From NCBI RefSeq assembly GCF_004355185.1, contig NZ_CP037922.1:992001-1056000 (forward strand): 64,000 bases of DNA. Direction: 5' to 3'. This document shows positions 56,306 to 64,000 of this stretch, in pieces. Origin of the DNA: Hymenobacter radiodurans. Its GTDB lineage: Bacteria; Bacteroidota; Bacteroidia; Cytophagales; Hymenobacteraceae. Made by a program: the position numbers and the translations under genes. Numbering within the stretch: the first letter of the stretch is position 1; the number at the start of each line of letters is the position of its first letter. Under the pieces are notes generated by a model. That model saw nothing but the letters and a program-made list of their open reading frames with translations, did not search any database and was not told where the DNA came from.

Positions 56306-57085
56306 ATGTCTGTAAACTCACATTCACTTAAAGATGAACAAGGTGACCACTACCATATTACTACTTTACCCGATTATGAATTAGTGACACCGCATGATTA
56401 TTTGCTAGAAGTGATTGTGAATGCAAAGTACCGTTTGATGCAAATAATAGCGCAAGGCCAAAATATTGCAGGACCAAGAGAATTATTGCTGCAAATCATG
56501 CTCAAGCGTGCTATTGCGGAATGGAAGTTAGAATACGCGGAAATGCTTGTCAAAGTACTTCCTGTGAATCTCATGTCACTTCTTGATACCAAACGTAAGA
56601 ATGAACAAATCCATCTTACAAAAGGAATGGAGCTTACGAATGATGAATTAACTGCTTTTATTGCGCAGGTAGGTCATTTTCATGGTTTTCTCTACAGCCA
56701 ATACAAGTCTGAGCGTATCCCCAATGGTACTGATTTAAACAGTTTACCAGTATTCACGCATCTAAATGATGATGGCTCCATTACAAAGATTGGCAATAGC
56801 ACCTTGTCAGATGGGCAATTGAAGAATGTCATTAACCAGCGAAAGGTGCTACTTGGCAAGTTCGTTGAAAAAGGTGCCGATTGGCATTGTTTCGTATACA
56901 CATACGATAGTATCAATGGTAAAGAGAAGGGTGACTGGGGCTCTCACATTCACTACATATCAAGCATGTGGGGTGTTCCCAAAGCCGATGTAGTGGCAGG
57001 TATTAAAAACGGGCGTTACGTATCGTCTGGATTGCCGCATATTAAAATTCACTCTGACAATAAAGACATCCCAACGAAGCAGTAG
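56306..57085 (+). CDS. protein of unknown function inserted between carA and carB
   Basis: 259 residues, no signal peptide or membrane segment. I do not recognise it. The N-terminal half looks helical (YLLEVIVNAKYRLMQIIAQG, AIAEWKLEYAEMLVKVL). The C-terminal part has several aromatic and His residues (VGHFHGFLYSQYKSE, GADWHCFVYTYDSI, WGSHIHYISSMWGV). The sequence is visibly AT-richer than carA and carB and uses different codons, a sign of recent arrival. It is followed at once by a REP-like repeat (57085-57115). Nothing in it suggests a role in carbamoyl phosphate or arginine metabolism. Confidence 0.7.
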   Translation: MSVNSHSLKDEQGDHYHITTLPDYELVTPHDYLLEVIVNAKYRLMQIIAQGQNIAGPRELLLQIMLKRAIAEWKLEYAEMLVKVLPVNLMSLLDTKRKNEQIHLTKGMELTNDELTAFIAQVGHFHGFLYSQYKSERIPNGTDLNSLPVFTHLNDDGSITKIGNSTLSDGQLKNVINQRKVLLGKFVEKGADWHCFVYTYDSINGKEKGDWGSHIHYISSMWGVPKADVVAGIKNGRYVSSGLPHIKIHSDNKDIPTKQ

Positions 57086-57115
57086 AGATGCTTCGACAAG
57101 CTCAGCATGACGTTC
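57085..57115. repeat. REP-like repeat copy
   Basis: GAGATGCTTCGACAAGCTCAG... ending GCATGACGTTC. It shares GAGATGCTTCG with the right arm at 39351-39362 and GCATGACGTTC with 36024-36034. It overlaps the final base of the preceding gene and lies before the 57,143 gene. Confidence 0.75.
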
Positions 57116-57142
57116 AGCTATAACTCCTAACGCACTACTCTT

Positions 57143-57508
57143 ATGCAAGCAAAAGGTAGAAGTTTCCCAAACTGGGGATACATATTGTTAGGAGCGGTGG
57201 CGTTTGCGGCGTTTTATTTCATCAAGAACCTCAAGGAGGAAGATTTCTTCAAACTAGCAGGCAAGCATCCCGATATGGTTCTTTCGGCTATGAGTGGAAA
57301 GAATATCTCTCCCAGAATACTTAGTCGTACGGGCAAGATTGTTTCTAAAAACTTTCAGGTCGATAAACCTGGCTCTAAGCGAGATTCGCTCACATTTCGA
57401 GTCATCCTGAAGGGCGAAAAATCTACCGCAACTATTAAAACCAGGGTGATTATGCAGCCATCTGGTGAGTGGAAGATGGTTAAGAGCGACACTGTTTTCA
57501 CCGATTAA
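57143..57508 (+). CDS. small membrane-anchored protein of unknown function
   Basis: 121 residues: a short basic start, one membrane segment (WGYILLGAVAFAAFYFI, about 11-28), then an extracytoplasmic domain of about 90 residues with a beta-hairpin-like end (TFRVILKGEKSTATIKTRVIMQPSGEWKMVKSD). This outline resembles Coa1/Tim21-type or other small membrane-tethered beta domains, but only in shape. AT-richer than its neighbours, like the 56,306 gene, and probably part of the same insert between carA and carB. Confidence 0.65.
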   Translation: MQAKGRSFPNWGYILLGAVAFAAFYFIKNLKEEDFFKLAGKHPDMVLSAMSGKNISPRILSRTGKIVSKNFQVDKPGSKRDSLTFRVILKGEKSTATIKTRVIMQPSGEWKMVKSDTVFTD

Positions 57509-57606
57509 ATCACTAACACCAACCTGCCTACATACTCTTTTGGCAGGCTCCGCACCACTGCCTTTGAACATGACCGCACCAGTGGTCTGTTACCTCAACT
57601 CTAAGA

Positions 57607-60600
57607 ATGGAAAAACCCAACAAAGTCCTCATCCTCGGTTCTGGCGCACTTAAAATTGGCGAAGCCGGAGAGTTCGATTATTCTGGCTCGCAAGCCCTGA
57701 AGGCGCTGAAAGAGGAAGGCATTCGTACCATCCTTATCAACCCCAACATTGCCACTGTGCAGACGTCGGACAACATTGCCGACGACGTATACTTCCTGCC
57801 CGTGACGCCCTACTTCGTGGAGGAAGTTATCAAGAAGGAAAAGCCCGATGGCATTCTGGTAGCCTTTGGGGGGCAAACTGCGCTGAATTGCGCTGTTGCG
57901 TTGTTCCGCGATGGCGTATTTGACAAGTACAATGTGAAGGTGCTAGGCACGCCCGTGCAGTCAATTATCGACACTGAGGACCGGGATATTTTCAAGGAGA
58001 AGCTCGAGCAGATTGGGGTGCTTTCGGCCCGTAGCGTGGCCGTGACGACCATGGAGGACGCGCTAGCCGCCGCCGAGAAAATCGGTTTCCCGATTATTGT
58101 GCGGGCGGCGTTTGCGCTGGGTGGCCTCGGCAGCGGTTTCGCCAATAACATGGACGAGTTGCGGACCCTGGCCCAAAAATCCTTCACAACCTCCGACCAA
58201 ATTCTGGTGGAAGAGTCGTTGAAGGGCTGGAAGGAAGTGGAGTACGAAGTGGTGCGCGACCAGTATGATAACTGCATCACGGTCTGCAACATGGAGAACT
58301 TCGACCCCATCGGTATCCATACCGGGGAGAGCATCGTGGTGGCGCCTTCGCAGACATTGAGCAACCGCGAGTATCACAAGCTGCGCAGCATCGGTATTAA
58401 GACTATTCGTCACCTCGGTATTGTGGGCGAGTGCAACATTCAGTATGCCCTCGACCCCGTATCGGAGGACTACCGCGTGATTGAGGTTAATGCCCGCTTG
58501 TCGCGCTCCTCGGCGCTGGCTTCTAAGGCCACGGGCTACCCGCTGGCGTTTGTGGCGGCCAAGCTGAGCTTGGGCTACTCGTTGTCGGAGCTGAAAAACA
58601 GCGTGACCCAGACCACTTCGGCCTTCTTCGAGCCGGCTCTTGACTACGTGGTGGTGAAGCTGCCGCGCTGGGATTTGGGCAAGTTCGAGGGCGTAAACCG
58701 GCAGATTGGCTCCGCTATGAAAAGCGTAGGCGAGGTAATGGCCATCGGCAAATCCTTCGAGGAAGCCATCCAGAAAGGCCTGCGGATGCTGGATACCGGC
58801 AAGCGCGGCTTTGTGGCCAACAAGCCCGAGCAGGTGGACAACGCTACCATCGACAAGCTGCTGAGTGAGCCAAACGAGGAGCGCATCTTCGCTATTAATC
58901 TGGCGTTTGAGGCCGGCTATTCCATTGGGCAAGTGCACGATCTGACCAAGATTGACCACTGGTTCTTGCAGCGCCTGCTGACCATTTTCGAGCTGGGCAA
59001 GAAGCTGGCCGCTAAGCGCGGCAACGGCCTAGATGCCCTGGAAACGGGTCTGCTGCGCGACGTGAAGAAAGCCGGTTTCTCGGACCAGCAGATTGCCGTG
59101 AAGTTGCTGGGCGAAGGCGACGTGAAAGCCGACGAACTGTTGGTGCGGGCCCGCCGCAAAGCCCTGGGTGTGCTGCCAGTCATCAAACAGATTGACACGC
59201 TAGCAGCTGAATTCCCAGCCAAAACCAACTACCTCTACAGCACCTACCACGGCACCGAAAACGACCTCGCGCCGGAAACCAATAAGTCGGTGGTGGTGCT
59301 GGGCTCGGGCGTGTACCGCATTGGTAGCTCCGTGGAGTTCGACTGGTGCGGCGTAAATGCCGTGCAGACGGCCGCCGAAGAGGGCTACAAAACCATCATC
59401 ATCAACTACAACCCCGAAACCGTTTCTACGGACTACGACGTATCGGACCGGCTATACTTCGAGGAACTTAGCTTCGAGCGGGTGATGGATATTTTGGAGT
59501 TCGAGCAGCCCAACGGCGTGATTCTGAGCACTGGGGGGCAAATTCCGAATAACCTCGCCACCCGCTTGGCTGATGCCAACGCCCCCATCCTGGGCACGGC
59601 TCCGGCCCGCATTGATGAGGCCGAGAACCGCCACAAGTTCAGCAGTATCATGGATGAGCTGGGCATTGGGCAGCCCCGCTGGAAGGAACTGACATCCTTG
59701 GAGGCAATGTTTGAGTTTGTGGGCGAGGTAGGTTACCCCGTGCTGATTCGCCCGAGCTACGTGCTGTCGGGAGCGTCCATGAACGTGGTTTCCAACGCGT
59801 TTGAAATGGAGTCGTTCCTGAAAGCAGCTACCGAAGTAAGCGCCGAATACCCGGTGGTAGTGTCGGAGTTTATCCAAGAAGCCAAGGAAATTGAGCTGGA
59901 CGCAGTGGCCGACAAAGGCGAAATCGTGAGCTACGCCATTTCCGAGCACGTGGAATTTGCCGGCGTGCACTCCGGCGACGCCACCATGTACTACCCGCCC
60001 CAGCGCGTGTACGTAGGTACGGTGCGCAAGCTCAAAATCATTGCCGAGAAGATTGCCAGGCGCTATGAAATCAGCGGTCCGTTCAACATCCAGTTTCTGG
60101 AGAAAAACCGCGAAATCCGGGTGATTGAGTGCAACATCCGCGCCTCTCGCTCCTTCCCGTTCGTGTCGAAAGTATCGGGCAACAACCTAATTAAGAAAGC
60201 CACTCAGGTGCTGCTGGGCAAGAAAGTGGAGCGCGACGCGAGCGAACTGGTCTACGACCTGCCCTTCGTGGGCGTGAAGGCCCCGCAGTTCTCGTTTACC
60301 CGTCTGCCCGGCGCCGACCCCGTGCTGCGCGTAGATATGGTGAGCACAGGCGAGGTAGGCTGCCTGGGCGACACGGCCGAGGAAGCGCTGCTGAAATCGA
60401 TGCTGAGCGTGGGCTACAAAATTCCGCAGAAGTCGGTACTGATTTCCAGCGGCCCCATCATCTCCAAGATAGCGCTGCTGGAATCGGCGCGGCTGCTGGT
60501 GCAAAGTGGCTATAGCATCTACGCCACGCAGGGCACGCACCGCTTCTTTGCCGAGCACAACGTGCCCAGCTCCCTCGTCTTCTGGCCCGACGACCACCAG

Positions 60601-60837
60601 GAGCCCAACGTACTGACCTACCTCAAGGAGAAGAAAATCGACTTGGTGATCAACATCCCCAAGAACCTCTCCAAGGGCGAGCTGGACAACGACTACAAAA
60701 TCCGCCGCACCGCTGTGGACTTTGGAGTTGGCTTGCTAACTAATGCCCGCCTGGCCAAAGCCTTCATCCAAGCCTTCTGCACGCTGGAAATGAAGGATTT
60801 GAAGATCAAGAGCTGGAACGAGTATAAGGCGATGTAA
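57607..60837 (+). CDS. carB: carbamoyl-phosphate synthase large subunit
   Basis: 1076 residues with both ATP-grasp halves. First half: KVLILGSGALKIGEAGEFDYSGSQALKAL, IIVRAAFALGGLGSGF, and EVNARLSRSSALASKATGYPLA. Second half: SVVVLGSGVYRIGSSVEFDWCGVNAVQTA, LIRPSYVLSGASMNVV and ECNIRASRSFPFVSKVSG. The C-terminal allosteric domain has GYSIYATQGTHRFF. It makes carbamoyl phosphate with CarA. Two G6 motif copies occur (57868, 59533). The first loop carries FGGQTALNCAVAL, where the G6 word encodes GGQ. Confidence 0.97.
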   Translation: MEKPNKVLILGSGALKIGEAGEFDYSGSQALKALKEEGIRTILINPNIATVQTSDNIADDVYFLPVTPYFVEEVIKKEKPDGILVAFGGQTALNCAVALFRDGVFDKYNVKVLGTPVQSIIDTEDRDIFKEKLEQIGVLSARSVAVTTMEDALAAAEKIGFPIIVRAAFALGGLGSGFANNMDELRTLAQKSFTTSDQILVEESLKGWKEVEYEVVRDQYDNCITVCNMENFDPIGIHTGESIVVAPSQTLSNREYHKLRSIGIKTIRHLGIVGECNIQYALDPVSEDYRVIEVNARLSRSSALASKATGYPLAFVAAKLSLGYSLSELKNSVTQTTSAFFEPALDYVVVKLPRWDLGKFEGVNRQIGSAMKSVGEVMAIGKSFEEAIQKGLRMLDTGKRGFVANKPEQVDNATIDKLLSEPNEERIFAINLAFEAGYSIGQVHDLTKIDHWFLQRLLTIFELGKKLAAKRGNGLDALETGLLRDVKKAGFSDQQIAVKLLGEGDVKADELLVRARRKALGVLPVIKQIDTLAAEFPAKTNYLYSTYHGTENDLAPETNKSVVVLGSGVYRIGSSVEFDWCGVNAVQTAAEEGYKTIIINYNPETVSTDYDVSDRLYFEELSFERVMDILEFEQPNGVILSTGGQIPNNLATRLADANAPILGTAPARIDEAENRHKFSSIMDELGIGQPRWKELTSLEAMFEFVGEVGYPVLIRPSYVLSGASMNVVSNAFEMESFLKAATEVSAEYPVVVSEFIQEAKEIELDAVADKGEIVSYAISEHVEFAGVHSGDATMYYPPQRVYVGTVRKLKIIAEKIARRYEISGPFNIQFLEKNREIRVIECNIRASRSFPFVSKVSGNNLIKKATQVLLGKKVERDASELVYDLPFVGVKAPQFSFTRLPGADPVLRVDMVSTGEVGCLGDTAEEALLKSMLSVGYKIPQKSVLISSGPIISKIALLESARLLVQSGYSIYATQGTHRFFAEHNVPSSLVFWPDDHQEPNVLTYLKEKKIDLVINIPKNLSKGELDNDYKIRRTAVDFGVGLLTNARLAKAFIQAFCTLEMKDLKIKSWNEYKAM

Positions 60838-60860
60838 CCGGCTGGTAATAGATTCAGAGT

Positions 60861-60878
60861 GCTCAGCATGACGTTCTA
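60861..60878. repeat. REP-like repeat fragment
   Basis: GCTCAGCATGACGTTCTA between carB and argF' matches the GCATGACGTTC core of the copies at 35999 and 57085. Only the right half is present. Confidence 0.65.
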
Positions 60879-60904
60879 ATATCCCTCGACACACCACCCA
60901 ATTC

Positions 60905-61849
60905 ATGAAAAAATTCACCTCTTTCGCCGATGCGGGCGACTATAAAGCCCTGTTGCAGCAAGCTCTGGAAATCAAGGCGAATCCCTACGGCTACCAGTAC
61001 ATTGGCAAGAATAAAACCGTTGGTCTGATATTCTTTAATCCTAGCCTACGCACCCGCCTCAGCTCTATCAAAGCTGCCTATAACCTCGGCGCGCAAGCGT
61101 GGGTGCTCAACGCCGGCGCCGATTCCTGGACGCTGGAAATGGCCGATGGCGCGGTGATGAACGGCGGCACTCAAGAGCACATCAAGGAGGCCATTGCGGT
61201 GATGAGTCAGTACTGCGACGTGCTGGGCGTGCGCACCTTTCCCACGCTTAAGGACCGCGAAGCGGACTACAGCGAAGAGGTTTTCAATAAGATTCTGAAG
61301 TACGCTACCGTGCCCGTTATCAGCTTGGAAAGCGCTACGTTGCACCCGCTCCAGTCGTTCGCCGATCTAATTACGGTAGCCGAGCACAAGCAGAAGGAGC
61401 GCGTGAAAGTGGTCCTGACCTGGGCTCCGCATGTGCGCGCTCTTCCTCAGTGCGTGCCCAACTCCTTTGCCGACTGGTTCTCGGAAATCGATTGGGTTGA
61501 TTTCGTCATCACTCATCCTGAAGGCTACGAATTAGCCCCCCAGTTTACCAAAGGTGCCCGCATCGAGTATGACCAGAAGAAGGCCCTAGAAGGCGCAGAC
61601 TTCGTGCAGGCCAAGAACTGGAGCAGCTACCTCGATTACGGCCAGGTCATCAGCAACGACCCGAGCTGGATGCTCACGCCTGAGCACCTGGCCGGCACCC
61701 ACGATGCGAAGTTTCTACACTGCCTACCCGTGCGTCGCAACGTGGAAGTATCAGACGCTATTCTGGATTCGCCAAATTCGTTGGTAATTCAGGAGGCCGG
61801 CAACCGCGTGTTCTCAATGCAAACCGTGCTACACGAGATACTGAAGTAG
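60905..61849 (+). CDS. argF': N-acylornithine carbamoyltransferase (acetyl- or succinyl-type)
   Basis: 314 residues. The carbamoyl-phosphate site is FFNPSLRTRLSS, and the downstream part has the arginine-route 'acyl' pattern: LNAGADSWTLEMADGAVMNGGTQEHIKEA, GVRTFPTLKD, VISLESATLHPLQSFADLI, VLTWAPHVRALPQCVPNSFADW, HCLPVRRNVEVSDAILDSPNS. This is the acetyl/succinyl-ornithine enzyme known from Xanthomonas and Bacteroides, not normal OTC. The residue before EHIKEA, reported to set acetyl versus succinyl choice, appears as Gln, so I cannot name the acyl group. Last gene of the plus-strand arginine group. Confidence 0.93.
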   Translation: MKKFTSFADAGDYKALLQQALEIKANPYGYQYIGKNKTVGLIFFNPSLRTRLSSIKAAYNLGAQAWVLNAGADSWTLEMADGAVMNGGTQEHIKEAIAVMSQYCDVLGVRTFPTLKDREADYSEEVFNKILKYATVPVISLESATLHPLQSFADLITVAEHKQKERVKVVLTWAPHVRALPQCVPNSFADWFSEIDWVDFVITHPEGYELAPQFTKGARIEYDQKKALEGADFVQAKNWSSYLDYGQVISNDPSWMLTPEHLAGTHDAKFLHCLPVRRNVEVSDAILDSPNSLVIQEAGNRVFSMQTVLHEILK

Positions 61850-61872
61850 CCACTCACTGCTGAACTATACTA

Positions 61873-61906
61873 AAAAAGCCCCTAGAAACATTCTGGGGGG
61901 CTTTTT
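61873..61906. terminator. terminator after argF'
   Basis: AAAAAAGCCCCTAGAA, a short loop, TTCTGGGGGGCTTTTT, 23 bases past the argF' stop. The stem has a small mismatch near its top. It ends the plus-strand arginine group. Confidence 0.9.
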
Positions 61907-62439
61907 CATGTAGGTGCTTACCAAAAAAGTTGCTCATAATCATCTATATGATTACTTAGTAGACGACGACCTAGACCAAGCACAACAAGTAAGAGTACAG
62001 CATATTACTTGCGATTTTCATTAAATAGTTAAAATAATACCAGGATTGAGTAACTTTATACAAAGCCAGTGCAGCCGTTGGATAAGTCGATTGAATGACA
62101 AATGGTGCTTTTAAACTCACCTATCTGGAGTTGTTGAGCTTGAGGCTGTTTATTCAGAGGGGTTGAAATAGAAGGGACGAGCCTGATTCAGTGATCGGAG
62201 AAGTAGGTGTCAAATGGCCAAAAACAAGAATTGATGCTTTCTAAGGCGACGGCTGTTGCATCTAACAGGAAAGAAAAAGCATTTATTCTTTAATTTAAGC
62301 GCCACATACGCTGATGCCTACTTGCCCTGGCAAAAAATGGTAATAACATTTTTTCACTTTTTTACTCTTTCACATGCACACTGCCGGTTTGGCAAATCGG
62401 TAATCTTTCACTCTAACTAGGCCTAAAGCCAACCCTTAA
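61907..62439. other. 533-bp gap upstream of the right-edge SusC
   Basis: AT-rich, with no credible reading frame. A weak inverted element AAAAAATG...CATTTTTTC lies at about 62334-62355, and TAATCTTTC (62391-62399) is a partial -7 match 40 bases before the SusC start, without a good -33. I see nothing else that explains its length. Confidence 0.5.
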
Positions 62440-64000
62440 ATGAAACAAAAATTTTTACTCTCTCTTGTCTGGTGCTTGCTGCTGGTGACAACCGCGTGGG
62501 CTCAAACCCGGACGGTGACCGGTCGGGTAACCGACGCTGACGGGTCAGGCCTGCCCGGCGTAACGGTGCTGGAGCGCGGCACCACCAATGGCGTCAGCAC
62601 GAGCGCTGATGGCGCTTTCTCGCTCACTGTGCAGCCGAATGCTACCCTAATTGTCAGCTCCATTGGCTTCAATACTCAAACCATTCCGGTCGGCGAGCAA
62701 TCAGTGGTGAACGTGCGCTTGGCTACCAATGAGACGGTGCTCAACGAAGCGGTAGTAGTGGGTTATGGCAGCCAAGCCAAAACAGAAGTGACCGGCTCGG
62801 TAACGCAACTCACTAGTAAAGACGTAGAAAACGTGCCGGTTGTAAGCTTTGAGCAGGCTATTCAGGGCCGTACGCCTGGTGTTACCATCAATCAAGGATC
62901 AGGTAAACTCGGTTCAGGTGTTCAAATCCGTGTGCGTGGTGCTTCATCGGTAAGCGCCTCTAATCAGCCTTTATATGTGATTGACGGTATTCCCGTAACG
63001 TCGCAGGACGTAGGTACGGATGTTGAGCCCTTGAACCCACTGGCTGACCTGAACCCAAACGACATTGAGTCTATCACTATTCTGAAAGATGCTGCTTCTG
63101 CTGCCATTTATGGCTCACGAGCTTCGAATGGTGTAGTGCTAGTAACAACCAAAAGTGGCCGTCAGGGCCAGACGAAGGTAAACGTAGGCTACTATGTAGG
63201 TACCAGCGAGACTACTAGAAGACAGAAGTTCCTGAACGCCGCCCAGTATAAGGAGTTATTTAGAGAATCAGCTGCCAATATTGGCTTCACAGAGGAAGAG
63301 GATGTAGAAGCATTATTTGCTGATTTTGGCATTGATATCAACTCAGACGTTGATCAAAACTGGAGTGAAGAGCCTTTCCGCACCGGCAAAGTGTCGCAGT
63401 ACGATGCCAATGTTAGCGGTGGCGATGCCAAAACCCGCTTCTATTTGAGCGCGACCTATAACGATCAAACTGGTGTTATCATCGGTAACCGCTTCCGTCG
63501 GGGCAGCGCCCGTATCAACTTAGACCACTCTATTACAGAGAAGGTAAAAGTAGGGTTGAACTTATCATTGACGCGCTCGGTAAACGACCGCATTCCCAAT
63601 GACAACGCCTTTACCAACCCAGTACAGCTGAACGCCTTGCCGCCGCTTCAGCCTAAAATCGATCCTGAAACCGGCGAGTTGAACCAGTTGACGCTTTACA
63701 CCAATAACTTGGTGGATATTGAGCGCGTGACGAACCGTGCTGGTTCTTACCGGTCATTCAGCAACGCTTACTTGTCGTTCAACCCAATCAAGAACCTGAC
63801 GCTGCGCACGGAAGCTGGTGCCGACTTCTTGAACCTGAACGAAGACATCTACGCTCCGGCTGGCACATCGAGCGGTGGTAACACTGGCGAGGGCTATAGC
63901 AACCAGACGCAGGTGATGAACTACACCACCAACAACACCGCCAACTATCTGCTGACGCTCAACGAAGCGCACAGCATCGAGGCTCTGGCTGGTTTCTCAT
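62440..64000 (+). CDS. SusC/RagA-like TonB-dependent transporter, N-terminal part (runs off right edge)
   Basis: 520 codons from the ATG at 62,440, with no stop before the window ends. Signal peptide (MKQKFLLSLVWCLLLVTTAW...), carboxypeptidase-regulatory-like domain (TVTGRVTDADGSGLPGVTVL), linker NEAVVVGYGSQAKTEVTG, plug with QPLYVIDGIPVTS and SITILKDAASAAIYGSRASNG, then the first barrel strands. The N-terminus differs from the five SusC genes in the first 22 kb, so it belongs to a separate locus. Its codon use is GC-richer than theirs and closer to the arginine genes beside it. Confidence 0.94.
   Translation, partial: MKQKFLLSLVWCLLLVTTAWAQTRTVTGRVTDADGSGLPGVTVLERGTTNGVSTSADGAFSLTVQPNATLIVSSIGFNTQTIPVGEQSVVNVRLATNETVLNEAVVVGYGSQAKTEVTGSVTQLTSKDVENVPVVSFEQAIQGRTPGVTINQGSGKLGSGVQIRVRGASSVSASNQPLYVIDGIPVTSQDVGTDVEPLNPLADLNPNDIESITILKDAASAAIYGSRASNGVVLVTTKSGRQGQTKVNVGYYVGTSETTRRQKFLNAAQYKELFRESAANIGFTEEEDVEALFADFGIDINSDVDQNWSEEPFRTGKVSQYDANVSGGDAKTRFYLSATYNDQTGVIIGNRFRRGSARINLDHSITEKVKVGLNLSLTRSVNDRIPNDNAFTNPVQLNALPPLQPKIDPETGELNQLTLYTNNLVDIERVTNRAGSYRSFSNAYLSFNPIKNLTLRTEAGADFLNLNEDIYAPAGTSSGGNTGEGYSNQTQVMNYTTNNTANYLLTLNEAHSIEALAGFS

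Larger units (their letters stand above)
23244..59541. repeat. dispersed word GGGGGGCAA (context TGGGGGGCAAAT), at least 25 copies
   Basis: Copies read by eye. Plus strand at 23244, 24995, 26147, 29814, 32715, 37547, 37988, 40066, 41131, 43428, 44330, 45310, 45964, 47384, 47922, 49616, 57868, 59533. Reverse strand (TTGCCCCCC) at 24371, 31698, 34836, 36227, 37437, 48923, 50474. GGGGGGCAT and GGGGGGCTT variants add at least ten more. Copies lie in genes of either strand, in all frames (GGQ, GGN, GGK, LPPS, APQ, FAPH) and in gaps. None was found in 1-22 kb. The span given is first to last copy, not a continuous repeat. Confidence 0.85.

Noticed and set aside
58063..58959. 298-codon open frame on the minus strand inside carB
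   Set aside because: It is the shadow of carB, caused by GC-rich codon use. It has no known motif and carB is complete on the other strand.
1..64000. tRNA, rRNA, CRISPR arrays, insertion sequences, prophage or att sites
   Set aside because: I looked at all gaps for T-loop-like GGTTCRA patterns, regularly spaced repeats, transposase motifs and integrase genes and found none.

Overview
The window looks like a chromosomal piece of an aerobic Bacteroidota, most likely of the Hymenobacter type. The evidence is six SusC-like and four SusD-like outer-membrane genes, promoters with the Bacteroidota -7 element TAnnTTTG, weak or absent Shine-Dalgarno sequences, a transcarbamylase of the acylornithine type, and GC-richer core genes next to AT-richer SusCD genes. 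This placement is inference; no rRNA or other marker gene is present.

Layout. (1) 1-21.9 kb: a nutrient-uptake block with a partial SusC at the left edge, three SusC/SusD pairs on the minus strand (one with an extra small lipoprotein), one pair on the plus strand, and a haem-c/copper monooxygenase-like gene between two pairs. No glycoside hydrolases, ECF sigma factors or anti-sigma factors are linked. (2) 22-31 kb: housekeeping genes, mostly on the minus strand: prfB with its programmed frameshift, ilvE, a PduO-type cobalamin adenosyltransferase, a LolD/MacB-like ATPase, a large membrane-TPR protein, gatC, plsC and a Nudix hydrolase. A candidate small RNA with its own promoter and terminator follows. 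(3) 31-43 kb: rnhB, a three-gene signalling cluster (CZB zinc-binding protein, CHASE3 histidine kinase, single-domain response regulator), gcvT, comB, mazG, dtd, a polytopic membrane protein, mltG and a methyltransferase. (4) 41-46 kb: a RamB/PrpR/ScfR-like regulator divergent from aceB-aceA (glyoxylate bypass), with a candidate operator over the aceB promoter. (5) 46-62 kb: rnd, then nearly the whole arginine pathway as two divergent groups, argB-argE-argH (minus) and acyltransferase-argG-argC-argD-carA-(two unknown AT-rich genes)-carB-argF' (plus). (6) Another SusC gene begins at 62,440 and runs off the right edge.

Three sequence-level signals cut across the genes. First, the word GGGGGGCAA (mostly in the context TGGGGGGCAAAT) occurs at least 25 times between 23 kb and 60 kb, on both strands, in all reading frames and in intergenic DNA; about 0.5 copies would be expected by chance. 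Its role is unknown. Second, five genes (10,881-12,220; prfB; the Nudix gene; the membrane protein at 37.8 kb; argB) each have a one-base frame break at a G5/C5 run where adding one G/C restores a full-length protein whose total length is then a multiple of three. Base-calling undercounts of G6 tracts are the likeliest cause. Third, there are long inverted repeats: a 94-bp perfect zero-loop palindrome, a 61-bp hairpin between two convergent genes, and a dispersed REP-like family around the core AGCATGACGTTC.
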